The notes under the pieces: model-generated
Seen by the model: only the letters and a program-made list of their open reading frames with translations
What the model was told of the DNA's origin: nothing
Databases searched by the model: none
Translations under genes and position numbers: made by a program
Source of the DNA: Spirogloea muscicola
Taxonomy: Eukaryota; Streptophyta; Zygnematophyceae; Spirogloeales; Spirogloeaceae
Reading direction: 5' to 3'
Length of the DNA stretch: 34,886 nt
Assembly (NCBI GenBank): GCA_009602725.1
Contig: WELB01000001.1
Coordinates: forward strand, 1,230,803-1,265,688
Part shown: in pieces, positions 19,546 through 29,800 of the stretch
Layout of the letters: the number at the start of each line of letters is the position of its first letter
Numbering within the stretch: position 1 is the stretch's first letter

Positions 19546-20832
19546 TAGTCGACTATCTTGGTGTAGGAAAGCTTTAGATTTGAATTTTGGCAATTTCTGA
19601 ACCACAGGCTGCTACAATCTAGCTGTTCGGCATTGGTAAAATATACCGTCACTCTACAGTAAGATGCTATCAGACCGTTTCGTCGGTCAGTCTGGCCGAT
19701 AGGAATTGTACTTTCGCTGATTCACTAGCCATGGGGTGTTCGATCTCAAATTTGAAGTAGCTCATGCAACGACAACTAGGCATTCCTTTAAAATTCGCAC
19801 GGTAGGAAGCAGGCGCCTGCTACCGCAGTGCCTCTTGCCTTGAGGCTCCCTCCCGCAGTCGTCACTATCAATGCTTGCTCCACTGGACCGATGGTGTGCT
19901 TAGCCACGGTCTGACCCCAGCATCACAAGTGCCCGAGATTGAAGCTGTCCAAGTACCTTACAATCTCCTGAAAATGTTTGTGATTATGCTGGAAACATGT
20001 AGTGCTCGCTTTGTAATGACCTGCGGCATGCCCCTCTGTCCCTGGGCTACAATGCGGAATGTGGCAACTGAGTCAGTGGTACTGACAGCTCCCGACAAAA
20101 GTTCTTTAGCTGGCCTCCTACATGTTCCTATCGTGCAAACCTCTCTGCCCAATATGCCCCCAAGGCAGCACCTATGCGCATAGTTGCTTGACCAATCTCT
20201 TGAAGCTTTGCATGCTGGGAGAGTAACTTGACAGCAAGTTTTCAGTCCACCAGTACAGAATCAGGGAAACTGAAAGAAGGTACAAATAAGAATCATATAC
20301 TTACTTCAATCCGTGCTTGCTAAAAACTTCTTGCTGCTACTTACCTAGCTTGTAATGTCCTATTGATATGCTTTGCCAGCAAGTACCTCTCACTTCGTTA
20401 TGCTTGTTCACAATGCCCCGTGACCAGACGGACTGACATATTTTGTTTCCCTTTCAAGGATAGCGAACACTTCTGGAAATTTTCGTAAATTTCATTTGAC
20501 ATGTTTTCATGTCTGCTGTCGTTTTGCATAGATCTATTGCTACAGTTAGACATCTTGGATGGTCAGGCACAAAAGCTTTCAGAGGCTTCAAAGCGAGATA
20601 TTGCCTGCACCTGTGGGCCTGACCGGCGCCAAGTACTGCGTCGAGGAAGTTCCAAGTCAACCTTCTGTGAGCACCAGGAATAGACATAGAGGTCAAGCTG
20701 GGATGAGGTACATGAGCTCATTGGTGAAGGCTGACATCCATTTCATGGTGCCAAAGGCAATGTAGCTGCAATACCTTCTCCCCTTGCATGCGCTCTCTTG
20801 ATGTCAGAGAGAGGAAGGAGAGCCAGTGGCTG
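19546..20832. other. no gene seen; 3' flank of pICln
   Basis: AT-richer than the repeat islands, with short accidental frames on both strands. The pICln stop codon is at 20833, so the right-hand part should hold its 3' UTR on minus. No repeat-family arms were recognised. Confidence 0.45.
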
Positions 20833-23007
20833 TCATGGTCTTTCATCCTCTGGTTCATCATCTACCTCGTCCTCGTCTGCGTCCTCAAATTGCTCTGTGC
20901 TGATGTCAAGCTGACACGCGGAGATGTGAAAAGTGAGAGTGACTTTCACTGTGAAAAGTCCAGTACGCAGAATCATTCTGATGCCATCAACTAGAATGAC
21001 TAGGCAAAGCAGCAGGCAGCTCCTAAATCTGTTCGGACATGATGACCTGCGTTTCTCAGCTGCTCACAAAGTGACTAATCAATATCCATCGGCTGTTATG
21101 AACAATGTTGGGCGATCAACCTCGTCAAGCCCGTGACCACCATTATGTGTCACAGCCCCAGGAGCCAGAACTTCGTCTGAGTTGAAGAACCATTCCCCTT
21201 CGCCCTCTTGCTCTGCTCATGCCAGGGTTGACAAAGCAGATGAAGTTCAGTACCAAGCTTTCCTTATGACGTAATATCTTACATCCTAACTGCAGATCCG
21301 ATCTGCGTGCTTAAAATTTGGACCTTACTATTGCTCAATTTTGCTGTAAAATCAGTGCTTACCTACTACCGGGTCAGGGTTCAAGGCTGCGCACTCGCAC
21401 AGAACCTGGAATATGCGGTCCACTGTGCGGCTCATTGGTGGTCAAAAGGGAGGGGAAAAAGTGCACAAATTGAATGTCAGTGAATGAGAGAAGTGACGGG
21501 GGCGCTCCTGGTCCATGCACATAGAACTGCCTTATGAGTACAAGGCTCTCTGGCAATCTCAAAAAGAACCTGATTGCAGGAGCTCTTGTCTCACCTTGTC
21601 GGATATTATTTTAAGCCCTTCAAGCGTGATCTGACCAGAACGACATTGCTGACAACGGCGTTGGCCGCATGCACTTACACGTGCTTGGATCATTGGGGAC
21701 TAGCCGCATCTCCTTCACAGCTGACAGGTCTTCAACAGGTGCAGCCTCAGCTGCCATTGGGTCTCCCTCAGCTTCCTCATCCCCGTTGATGCCCACATGA
21801 TCTTCATCATCATCTTCCCTGCCTTGAATCTAGAACCCCATGCGTTAGACTTGCGAGCGACGAGCATGGTAGTAGAGGTCTAAGCGAGCAACCCTCAAGC
21901 TTGACCTTCAGCAGATGCATAGAGCTCCAACAGTGGAAACATCTGATGCAAGTGAAGCCAGTAGACCCGGAGATCTGACGGGCCAGGGTTGTTGCTTTGG
22001 CAGGCTTACCTGCATGTAAATGCACGGGTGGGGGTACGCATCTGTGTCTCTGGATATGGCGTGCATTGTCAAGGAGACAAAATCAACAGCATAGCCTTCT
22101 TGCAAGTCCTCGTCACTCAGCCACACGAGCCGCCTGCAAAACGAAGCATGGACAAATCAGAAAGTGACCCTCATTAGATGTACGTTAGGCTTCCAAGCGA
22201 TTGCACAGACTGGCAAACAGAGCTACTCTTAGTGCAACGTCAAAGGGAAAATAGCCGTTGAGATCGCCTGGACTGGTCGACTTCAACGCTCAAGCCAACG
22301 TAACAATCCTGGTCGACCTCCTTTATGCCTCTGTGGTCCTTGAAGCTGAAATATGGGAAACCCCTGGGAAGCCCCATCTACCTTGTAGCCATGAGTACCT
22401 GCCTCTCGTGAGATACTTAGACCCTGGTCCTTCTACGGGAACAGCCCCTACTGTTTCATCCCTTATCCTTACACTCAGCTCTAGATGTGAAGCATCCTGT
22501 AAATGTCCACTCTAAATCTCACTGCACCCACGGCAGCTCTGGTCGCACCTCTGCATAGAGGACCTCAGCGGCCGTTAGTACGGCGGACCGTTGCCGGCGA
22601 CTTGTCACTGAGTCGTCCCTGCGAGCGACTGCTGACACGTCTGCTCTTGGACGCTGCCTCGCTTCGTTGGAGCAGCCCGACGAGCTCAGGACGGATGCCA
22701 GTCCCTGCGAGGGCAGCGGGACGGCAGCCTCGCCTGGTGGTCACGTAGAGCTTGCCGGGCCCGGATGGCGGGCCGTCTCCCAGCACGGCCGCCACCTGCG
22801 GCTGGACGAGCGCCACCGTCTCGCCGCCATCGCCGCCGTCGCCGCCGGCGTCCAGCACCGGCAGGCCCTGCACAGAAGAAGGGCGGCGGGCCGTGAGGAA
22901 GTGGCGAGCTAACGAGCCGAGCGCGACGCGCAAGCGGGGCTGGCGTCTGGAGGCCGCGCCTGAGGGCCGCGCTGCGGGGCGGCGACCAGGCCGCCGCCTG
23001 GCGCCAT
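20833..23007 (-). CDS. methylosome subunit / chloride conductance regulator pICln, complete
   Basis: pICln binds Sm proteins and presents them to the PRMT5 methylosome during spliceosomal snRNP assembly in the cytosol. Seven exons on minus: 23007-22960, 22867-22734, 22133-22010, 21829-21679, 21422-21363, 21212-21121 and 20910-20833. Phases match throughout, giving 228 aa, a normal length. The N-terminal half is the PH-like domain: GLPVLDAGG, SGPGKLYVTTRRLVWLSDED, GYAVDFVSLTMHAISRD, CIYMQ. An acidic loop follows (REDDDEDHV, GDEEAEGD), then VKEMRLVPNDPSTLDRIFQV and LCECAALNPDP, then GEGEWFFNSDEV and the C-terminal FEDADEDE motif that family members use for Sm contact. Intron 2 must start with GC to keep the conserved T-T-R-R in frame. 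Intron 1 probably does too, although a weak GT site would give a shorter exon 1 in the same phase. The start ATG at 23005-23007 is the only one that suits the short N-terminus. Confidence 0.93.
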
Positions 23008-23328
23008 GGCCGCCACGCCTGCTCCCCCGCTGCCAGCTTCATGGCGGCCAGCCGACCCGGCGCTGCCAAGAATTGGTGATTGCGCTGATCGGGACAGGTC
23101 CCCCTGCCCGACGCTCCCGGGGTCCACCGCCACTCTGGGATTTGGCTTCTTTCCGTTGCTTCTGGTATTATTACGGTGCTCATCAAGCGCTACGAGACGA
23201 CACTCCCTTTCTTTAGTTGCCATGCACTCGGCTGCGCCTTCGCCCCCAGTGTGGCCCCGCCGTCATCGTCGTGTTGCCTCAGCCCTTTACACCTTGAGTG
23301 GCGGGCGGGTCAGGGGAGAAAAGCGCGG
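23008..23328. promoter_or_regulatory. upstream region of pICln
   Basis: GC-rich DNA directly 5' of the pICln start, before the hairpin repeats begin near 23330. I see no clear TATA box or named element. The span is assigned by position only. Confidence 0.3.
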
Positions 23329-23329
23329 C

Positions 23330-23520
23330 CGAATTGACTGGTGGCTGGGAGAAGCCAGCCCAAAAGGAATGGACAAGGTAAAGAGGAGCCGAATGGCGCA
23401 GGAAGCAGGGGACTAAGTGCTAAGACGACAAGGAGGCTCTCAGTAACCTCTAGTCAGCAAGTGCAGGTCAGAATAAGAAAGGGCTCGCCCATAGAGAAGA
23501 GGGGCTGGAATAGCTAGAGG
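23330..23520. repeat. foldback hairpin repeat arms
   Basis: GGCTGGGAGAAGCCAGCCC near 23344 and GGGGCTGGAATAGCT near 23500 are reversed arms. The DNA from about 23330 to 23480, read on minus, parallels plus 25350-25430 (TGTCCATTCCTTTTGGGCTG, then CCACCAGTCAATT and GGCCGCGC), showing copies of the same larger unit. Confidence 0.65.
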
Positions 23521-24045
23521 GCGGGAAGACGTCGCCCTGACGAAACCCGGAGGCAGCCGCCAGGGCGCGGCCTGCACGTAGGTGGACGGCAAACGCAAGA
23601 GACCGCTGGAGGGAAATGGCAAGGCGCATCCTGAACACCTGTGCGAGGGACCCGGCGACGTTGAAGCCAGGCTGCTCGCCGTGCTGCCCGTGGAGGCGGG
23701 CCACCGCACGGCGAGCAAGGAGGAAGGCGCGCGGTGCGCATGAAATTGAAAGGGAGGCTTATTCAAGCCAATACATTGTTCAAAGCAGAGGCTTGTGCAA
23801 AGTAAACAAGGCTACATGATGTAAAACTTAAACGAAGGTGCCTAAGGTGACACTAGTATCCACGGAAGAGCACAAACAAATCTGACGCAAGGCGGTGGAG
23901 AAGGTCGAGCCATTTGGTCCCAAAGGCCCCGTGCACGTCGACGGCGAGTGGGACAAACTCGTCGCCTACGGGGTGGTCCGTGTATTTGCGTTCCTTTGCG
24001 CCCGCCGCCTGACGGACTGCGTAGCCCGCCTCCTCGGAGGTGTAA
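23490..24045 (-). mobile_element. LINE C-terminal coding fragment interrupted by a short repeat
   Basis: Read on minus, 24045-23885 encodes AGYAVRQAAGAKERKY, then GDEFVPLAVDVHGAFG and WLDLLHRLAS. These match the LINE fragment at 33150-33340. The frame then breaks at the 140-bp repeat (23862-23719). Coding resumes as RRAVARLHGQHGEQPGFN, VAGSLAQVF, SLQRSLAFAVHLRAGRALAA and SGFRQGDVFPPS. The copy at 33300-33380 runs straight through the same point (WLDLLQQLVRRAIDRRQG), so it is the empty site. The conserved block with E-R-K-Y and F-V-P-L lies C-terminal to the reverse transcriptase in LINEs of this kind. The copy is 5'-truncated and dead. Confidence 0.72.
23719..23862. repeat. 140-bp interspersed repeat inserted in a LINE copy
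   Basis: It runs from AGGAAGGCGCGCGGTGCGCA through CAAGCCAATACATTGTTC to CTAAGGTGACACTAGTATCC. It is more diverged than the copies at 16753 and 18522. LINE coding sequence lies on both sides, so it landed after the LINE did. Exact ends and any target-site duplication are not clear by eye; about 20 extra bases (GATTTGTTTGTGCTCTTCCG on minus) lie at one edge. Confidence 0.75.
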
Positions 24046-24484
24046 GAAAGCCGCGCCCGCCATGGTCTTGGCGACGGCGGCGGCTGCGACAGCGACGGCG
24101 GCGGCAGCGGCGGCGGCGACTGGGGAGCGACCGGACTAGGAGGGCCCGAAGGTGTTAAGAAGAGCAAGGGGCTGCCTGCCCTCCAGTGTCTTATGACCCC
24201 GGCCCGACCCGCAGGAGATCGCGGGGAGGCTGAGCTGGTCGGCCAGCCCGGCAGATAAGCCGCTGACCTGTCAACCAGCGTGTGAGGCCCATGCCATCCA
24301 CCCACTCCTAGGTCAAAAGCCCTAGACCTCGTCTACCACTGTCTGTGATGAGCATTCCAAGGCGCTCCAGCGAGCTCCACACAAAACAGCTAGACCTAGA
24401 CCATATGCAGCTAGCAGTCAAGAGTTTACAAAGTAAACTCTTTCCAACAGGAGGAACGCTTGGCGCTGCCGGAAACAACGCAGT

Positions 24485-24690
24485 CAGTCGTGACAACATC
24501 GGCAATGAGCCGAGGTCCCCCGCCGAGCGCGCTGGCGACGAGATCGGCCCGCCGGGTGTGGACGCGGCCATCCGCCCCAGCGGTCGGAGGCATGATGCTG
24601 AGGTGCCGGGCTTCAATGCTGCCGGCTCGCTCGCTCAGGGTCTTGGCTCCATGGCCCGCGCGCTGCACCTGCGTGCCGGAAGAAGAAAGT
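24485..24690 (+). mobile_element. LINE 3'-terminal fragment, rearranged
   Basis: One frame reads VPGFNAAGSLAQGLGSMARA then LHLRAG, matching other LINE tails but missing the R-M-R-L-A-V-S-L-Q-R-S block. At 24680 it switches to a reversed hairpin arm (GCTCGCCCATAGAGAATAG). A second piece of LINE 3' non-coding sequence lies near 24805-24920. Confidence 0.6.
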
Positions 24691-25195
24691 GCTCGCCCAT
24701 AGAGAATAGGGGCTGGCAAAGTCAGCCCAAAAAGAAAGGATAATGTCCAAAGCCAAAGGAAGAGGGGGCAAAGAGGAGCCGGCAAAGTCAGCCCTTGCCC
24801 CCATTTGGGGCCACTTCTGGCTAGGGGACTCGGTTCCAGGAGCCTAGCTTCTCTGACCTGAGGCTGCTTAGCAGGGGTTACTGGAGTGCTTCGTAGCTGC
24901 TTGTCTTCCTTAGTGCTTCCCCTGGCCCATTCTCGTTCCTTTGTTCATTCTATTTTGGGCTGCCTTTTTCCAGCCTCTATCCTCAATGGGCGAGCCATTC
25001 TTCCTTGCAGGGTCTCGCTGGAGTGCTTTCTTTCCTGCAGCGAATAACTCAGACTTGATCTTGCTCACTCGCGGGTACTGAGCTTCCATATGCATCATCT
25101 CGTGTCTAGTTGTGTAGTTTTTCTTTCGGCACCTATATTGGCTTTGGATATTGTCCATTCTTTTTGGGCTGGCTTGGCCAGCCAGTCTGAGGGCG
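24680..25195. repeat. hairpin repeat arms and LINE 3' non-coding DNA
   Basis: There is a reversed arm at 24680-24745 (GGGGCTGGCAAAGTCAGCCC), a plus arm at 24957 (GGGCTGCCTTTTTCCAGCC) and another at 25166 (GGGCTGGCTTGGCCAGCC). Between them, 24830-24960 matches 4640-4780, the non-coding DNA that follows a LINE tail. No gene. Confidence 0.65.
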
Positions 25196-25339
25196 CGCCA
25201 TTCTCTTTTCAGCAGCAGGTGATGTACATCTGTCGGTGTGCTTGCTGCTGAGAGTTCCGTAGCTGCTTACATTCTTCTTGTGCTTGTTTTTCTTAGTGCT
25301 TCCCCTGGCCTCTTCTCGCACGTTGTTCATTCTTTTTAG

Positions 25340-25500
25340 CACTTAGTACCTTGCCTTCTGCGCCATCCGGCTCCTTCAAAGCTTGTCCATTCCTTTGGGC
25401 TGGCCTCTCACAGCCACCAGTCAATTTGGCCGCGCTTTCTCTTTTTTGGGCTGGCCTTATCCAGCCCCTATCCTCTATGGACGAGCCCTTCTTCTGCTTG
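25340..25500. repeat. two plus-oriented hairpin arms
   Basis: Arms at 25397 (GGGCTGGCCTCTCACAGCC) and 25448 (GGGCTGGCCTTATCCAGCCC), each with the usual T-rich leader (CATTCCTTT, CTTTTTT). The second continues as CTATCCTCTATGGACGAGCC, as other arms do. Confidence 0.75.
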
Positions 25501-25584
25501 CTGCGGCGGGCACTCTCTTCTGCTTGCTGTTGTACTTCGACTTGTACTCGCCACTCAGGCCCTGCATCACTCTATACACGATCC

Positions 25585-25765
25585 AGTCCTTAGCATCCTT
25601 CAACGCCGCTGGCTCGTTGGCCCAAGTCTATTGCATGCGACTAGCCGTATCCCTTCAGCGGTCCATGGCCCACACTTTGCACCTGCGTGCTGGCCATGCT
25701 CTCGGTGCTGCCTCTGGCTTTCGTCAGGGGGATTGTTTTCCGCCACTAGTCTGTTGGATTTGAGG
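25585..25765 (+). mobile_element. LINE 3'-terminal coding fragment
   Basis: One frame encodes SFNAAGSLAQVYCMRLAVSL, then QRSMAHTLHLRAGHALGAAS and GFRQGDCFPP. This is the best preserved copy of the LINE C-terminal tail in the window. It is followed by the non-coding tail and a foldback element. Confidence 0.72.
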
Positions 25766-25844
25766 ATCCTCACTCGTTGTTATTGAGTGATTCATCCTTC
25801 CCTAGCTTAGAGCTAGCGCCTCTGGCCCCTTCGTAGTTCGGCCC

Positions 25845-26015
25845 CTAGAAGCTTGTCAATTCTTTTTGGGCTGGCTTCTCACAGCCCTTGCCCCCATTGG
25901 GAGAGCCACTTCTTCTACGGCTCCGAATCGACAAGGCTCGCTTCAAAGAGATGGCTCGCCCATAGGAAAAGAGGGGCTAGCAAAGCCAGCCCAGAAAAGT
26001 ATGGACAATGCTCGC
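25845..26015. repeat. foldback element with both arms present
   Basis: The left arm reads TTGTCAATTCTTTTTGGGCT, then GGCTTCTCACAGCCC, CATTGGGAGAGCC and ACTTCT. The right arm, reverse-complemented, reads TTGTCCATACTTTTCTGGGC, then TGGCTTTGCTAGCCCC, TATGGGCGAGCC and ATCT. The arms are about 65 bp and align along their length, around a centre of roughly 40 bp. Each arm has its own small internal stem. The layout is that of a foldback or MITE-like element with long terminal inverted repeats. Confidence 0.75.
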
Positions 26016-26059
26016 TTCAAAGGGCCGAGAAGGCGCCAAAACTGGAGCTGACGGGAGCC

Positions 26060-26886
26060 GCGCACTCAGCTCGACTTATTAGTCAAGTCACACCTGGTCG
26101 GTCGGTCACCCATTGGCCTCGATTTGGTCTCAAATTGGCAGATCTTTGACCCCAAGCATCCATACAACGTGCGACACGTACCCTGCTGCAGTGACCGACC
26201 GACCCAGTGTACATTGGCCATTAGTTTGTGTAGGATTCATGTCTACTGTCTATTCCACTCTCCGCCGTCTGCGGCACAATCCGCGCGTCACAGTCTGCCG
26301 CTGGCCTGACAATGGTGCTCCCCAGTCCCTCCCGTTGTCTGCCAGGGCCAGCTGCGCGGCCGCCGCCGCACGGCTTTCATTCTGCGCGGCCGCCGCCGGC
26401 GCCGCCGCCGAGCAGGACACGACCAGGCAGCGCTACGCGCGCCTTCCGCGAAGCTTCGTGACTGCGTCGTTGCCACGGCGCGTCGGCATCGGCTTCCGGT
26501 CCTGGGGGCCTCGTCGGGAACACAGAGCCGCGCCTGGAAGCGCCCCTGCAGGCTGGTCGCTGGCGCTCGGGCAGGCGCCACAACGCCGCACGATCAACAT
26601 GAGGATGATGGATTGTCCGTGAAGACTGTTCTTCAGAAGACGGGAGAAGACTTCCTTGCTCGTTGCTCGTTGCTGCCGGGGCCTTATCAGCTGAGCCTGC
26701 AAGGAGACTGTGCTCGACTTTTGAGCCTCTACTTCCCCGGGGCTCAAGCACTATTGGCTCCACACAGCAGCCAGACAACCTGCCGACCATACTGCTGACA
26801 TCCACAGTGAAGCCAGAGATGCATCAGGCTTTCATTGAGCTGCAGTGCCCCGCAGTCTGAGTCAGCCGAGGAGATAATCAGTCAAG
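26060..26886. promoter_or_regulatory. upstream region and probable 5' UTR of the TORTIFOLIA1-like gene
   Basis: A GC-rich, CpG-rich patch lies at 26340-26480, including CTGCGCGGCCGCCGCCG twice (26352 and 26382, 30 bp apart). AT-richer DNA runs from it to the start codon. No clear TATA box. Frames crossing it on both strands are composition-driven. Confidence 0.4.
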
Positions 26887-29800
26887 ATGAGTGGCTCTAA
26901 GGTGGTCACTGCTTCTCAGCAGCGAACGAAGAGCTCCACCTCTGCAAACCTGCAGCTCGCTTTTATCGAACTAAAGCAGGTGACTCTTCAGCTCAGCTCG
27001 TCTCACATTGAGCACTGTCATACGTGACTTACCAGACTGCACTTGTCCAGCTGTAGAGTAATCTGCCTCTATTCGACAAATGTCATATGTGGATAAATGG
27101 CACGGCTTGATTGTTTGCGCCTCGGGCTCTTGATAGTCATGCGAGGTGCTGCAGTCCTTGTGCTGCAGCCCATGGTGCCACCAACTCACAACCCTTTGAC
27201 ATCAGGCACTCAAAGACCCTTGGCTTTGACTTCCAAGGAAACCACCTAGCTTAGCCCCTCAGGTTCGAGGTCCAGGACCTTATCTCAGCTTGCTTCATCT
27301 TGGACTGCAGAGAATTGTCTGGGCGATCAGCAAACTTGGCGATCGGGACACACAGAAGGTTGCAGTCAGTGAGTTGGAGCAGATAGCACAGATCACGCCT
27401 CCTGAGGGCATTGTGGTATACTTGGCGTGCCTCTACGACAGCGAGCTGCAACAGAAGAGCTTTGCTCGCAAAGAATGTGTGCGACTGTTTGGAGTGCTTG
27501 GTAAGAAGGAGTACACAATGTCAGATCACTCTTCCACCCCCTTCCCCAATCTCGTGTAGTGCTGGGTCGGCAGAGTGCCATAAGTATTCCCAGTAGACCT
27601 GAGGGAGAGAATGCAGTTCACTTACATGATGACTCTGGGTGCCTGACGCAGCAGAGCAGGAGTGCTGACATTTGTCCATATCTCGATCAAGTGCTGAGCT
27701 CACTATCTTGATCAAGTGGCTGAGCACATAGAGACTGTCACTTGGAAGTCACAGGCTTGAGCTTTGTTCTCACCTGTGCAGCATCACTGCACGGTCAAGG
27801 CTTGTATCCCTACCTCAGCAAAATCGTCAGGAGTATTGTTGGACGCTTCAGAGATGCAGATTCCTCTGTGCGTGACACATGTGCTGAGACTTTGGGAACC
27901 ATTACTGCCTATGTCAGAGCTCCAAGCACTTCTCCTTCCTCAGGTGAGTCTCTGCAACTGTGAATCTAAAGAAGATCAAGAGCCTCAGAGAGCATTGTGT
28001 TGGCTTGAGGTGACCTTACATGGTGCTCGTTTCATTGACAAAGTGGGTTGCTTGTTGCGAAGGAGGCAAGAGACTGAGTTGTTGCTCATGCACATAGAGA
28101 ACTTTTCACACACTCAACAACTCTGGCTACTGCAATTTGCTGAAAGCAAGAAGGCCACTTAGTAGTATGTGGGGCACAAGTGCCGGATGAAAATGTTGGC
28201 TGACTGAGGAAAGCTGATTGCTGTCCTGCCTGCAGCAGATGAGGGCAATGCACGGCTCTCCGACGAGAGTGCATCAGGTTCCACGTCCTACCTGAGTGCC
28301 AGGCATTGTAGAACCTGAGGTCCAGTTGGAGTGTGCCCAAGAAGTGCTTCATATCATGAAGCACTTCTTCAACGTGGTCATGAATGCTCAGACCTATCAT
28401 CGATGCAAAGCTCTACATGTGCCAAGCATCAAATTCAAGCGATGATGATCGTTGTCATTCTTTGGCGGCAGGAGTTTCTCAGACAATGGCAATTTTTATC
28501 AGGCCAATCTTTGAGGCAATGAGCGAGCAGACACGATCGGTGCAGGCAGCAGCTGCCACGAGCCTGGACCGAGTAGTGCAGAATGCAGATCAAGCAGCTG
28601 CATCAAGCTTGGCCAAGTTGTGCCCACGTGTTGCTAAGCTGTTAGGCAGCCCATATTTCCAAGCAAAGGGCGCCCTTCTCCCAGCTCTTTTGAGCATAGT
28701 GCAGGTCAATGGCTTCCTTTCATTGACTTTGATGTACCTGGTCCTGTACAAATAGCATTTCTCTTTGGTTGCTAATCAAAGTTGTCAATGAATGGGCCAG
28801 ATTGACTTGTTCCGTGCACACATCCAGAGCAAGACCCTCACATTGAAAATCTCATTACTTGTCTCCTGTGACTACAACTCTCACTCCCAATTCAACTTCG
28901 ATTTCGCAGGTCTGCGGTGGTGACATCAGTATACACTTGCCACTTCTGATTCCTCCTGTCATTCAGGCGTTCAAAAATAATGATTGGATGACCCGCAGGG
29001 CAGTCTGTGAATTATCTGGTCACATGGCAGCTGTCTTTGGACCAGCATTACAAGCCTACCATCAGCAGATTCAAGCTGGCCTGCTGTCATGCCGATATGA
29101 CAAGGTCCATACAGTTACCAAGTCCGCAGATTATACTAAATGGTTCAATCACTTGAGAGCTAAACCTTTGCTGGCTCCGGCACTTCGTGATGGACCTTGA
29201 TGATAAGCCGCTTGACCTGCCATGGCCAGCCTGGTGCGTTTATGTCATCCAATTGCAACTAGTATTCACCTCATTTATTGACATTGTCATTTTCCAGGTA
29301 AAACCAGTGAGAGATGCTGCCATTGGGGCCCTTGAACAGTGGAAGCTTGCCTTCGGCAGTTCCGAAATATCCCCAACTGCCCATGGTCAGTCAGGTGCCA
29401 GTCACAGTGAGACTATTACCATGCATCTGATATTCCTTAGGTATCATGTCACAGGTCTTGTCTTCGGAGAACCTTGCAAGGCTGATGTCACGTACAACCC
29501 TCTGTTGTTGCATCCATCCACAATAAACAAGCTTGTCCCGCGGCTTTGCTCATTGATGTCTGCCAATGCCAAGTCATTCTGAACTCGTGATAGCAGGAAC
29601 CCAACCGCGGGCGCTGTTTAAGTCTCCAAGTGCTGCCACAAGTCACGATCCTGAGCAGCCAAACAGTGCGTCAAATGATCTGCACACACCGTCCAGCTCT
29701 GGCACGAGTATTGGTGCAAAGACATCCTTGAACAACCCATTGGAGGATCTGCCAGTCCCTGAGGAACCACAGACGTCAGCCAGTCCCTCCACACGGTCTG

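Noticed and set aside
22686-23186. Minus frame of 166 codons with Arg-rich run
   Set aside because: It overlaps pICln exons 1 and 2 in the wrong frame and is a shadow of that gene.
26113-26805. Overlapping frames upstream of the TORTIFOLIA1-like gene (169 codons plus, 142 codons minus)
   Set aside because: Composition-driven in a GC-rich promoter/5' UTR patch, with no domain resemblance on either strand.
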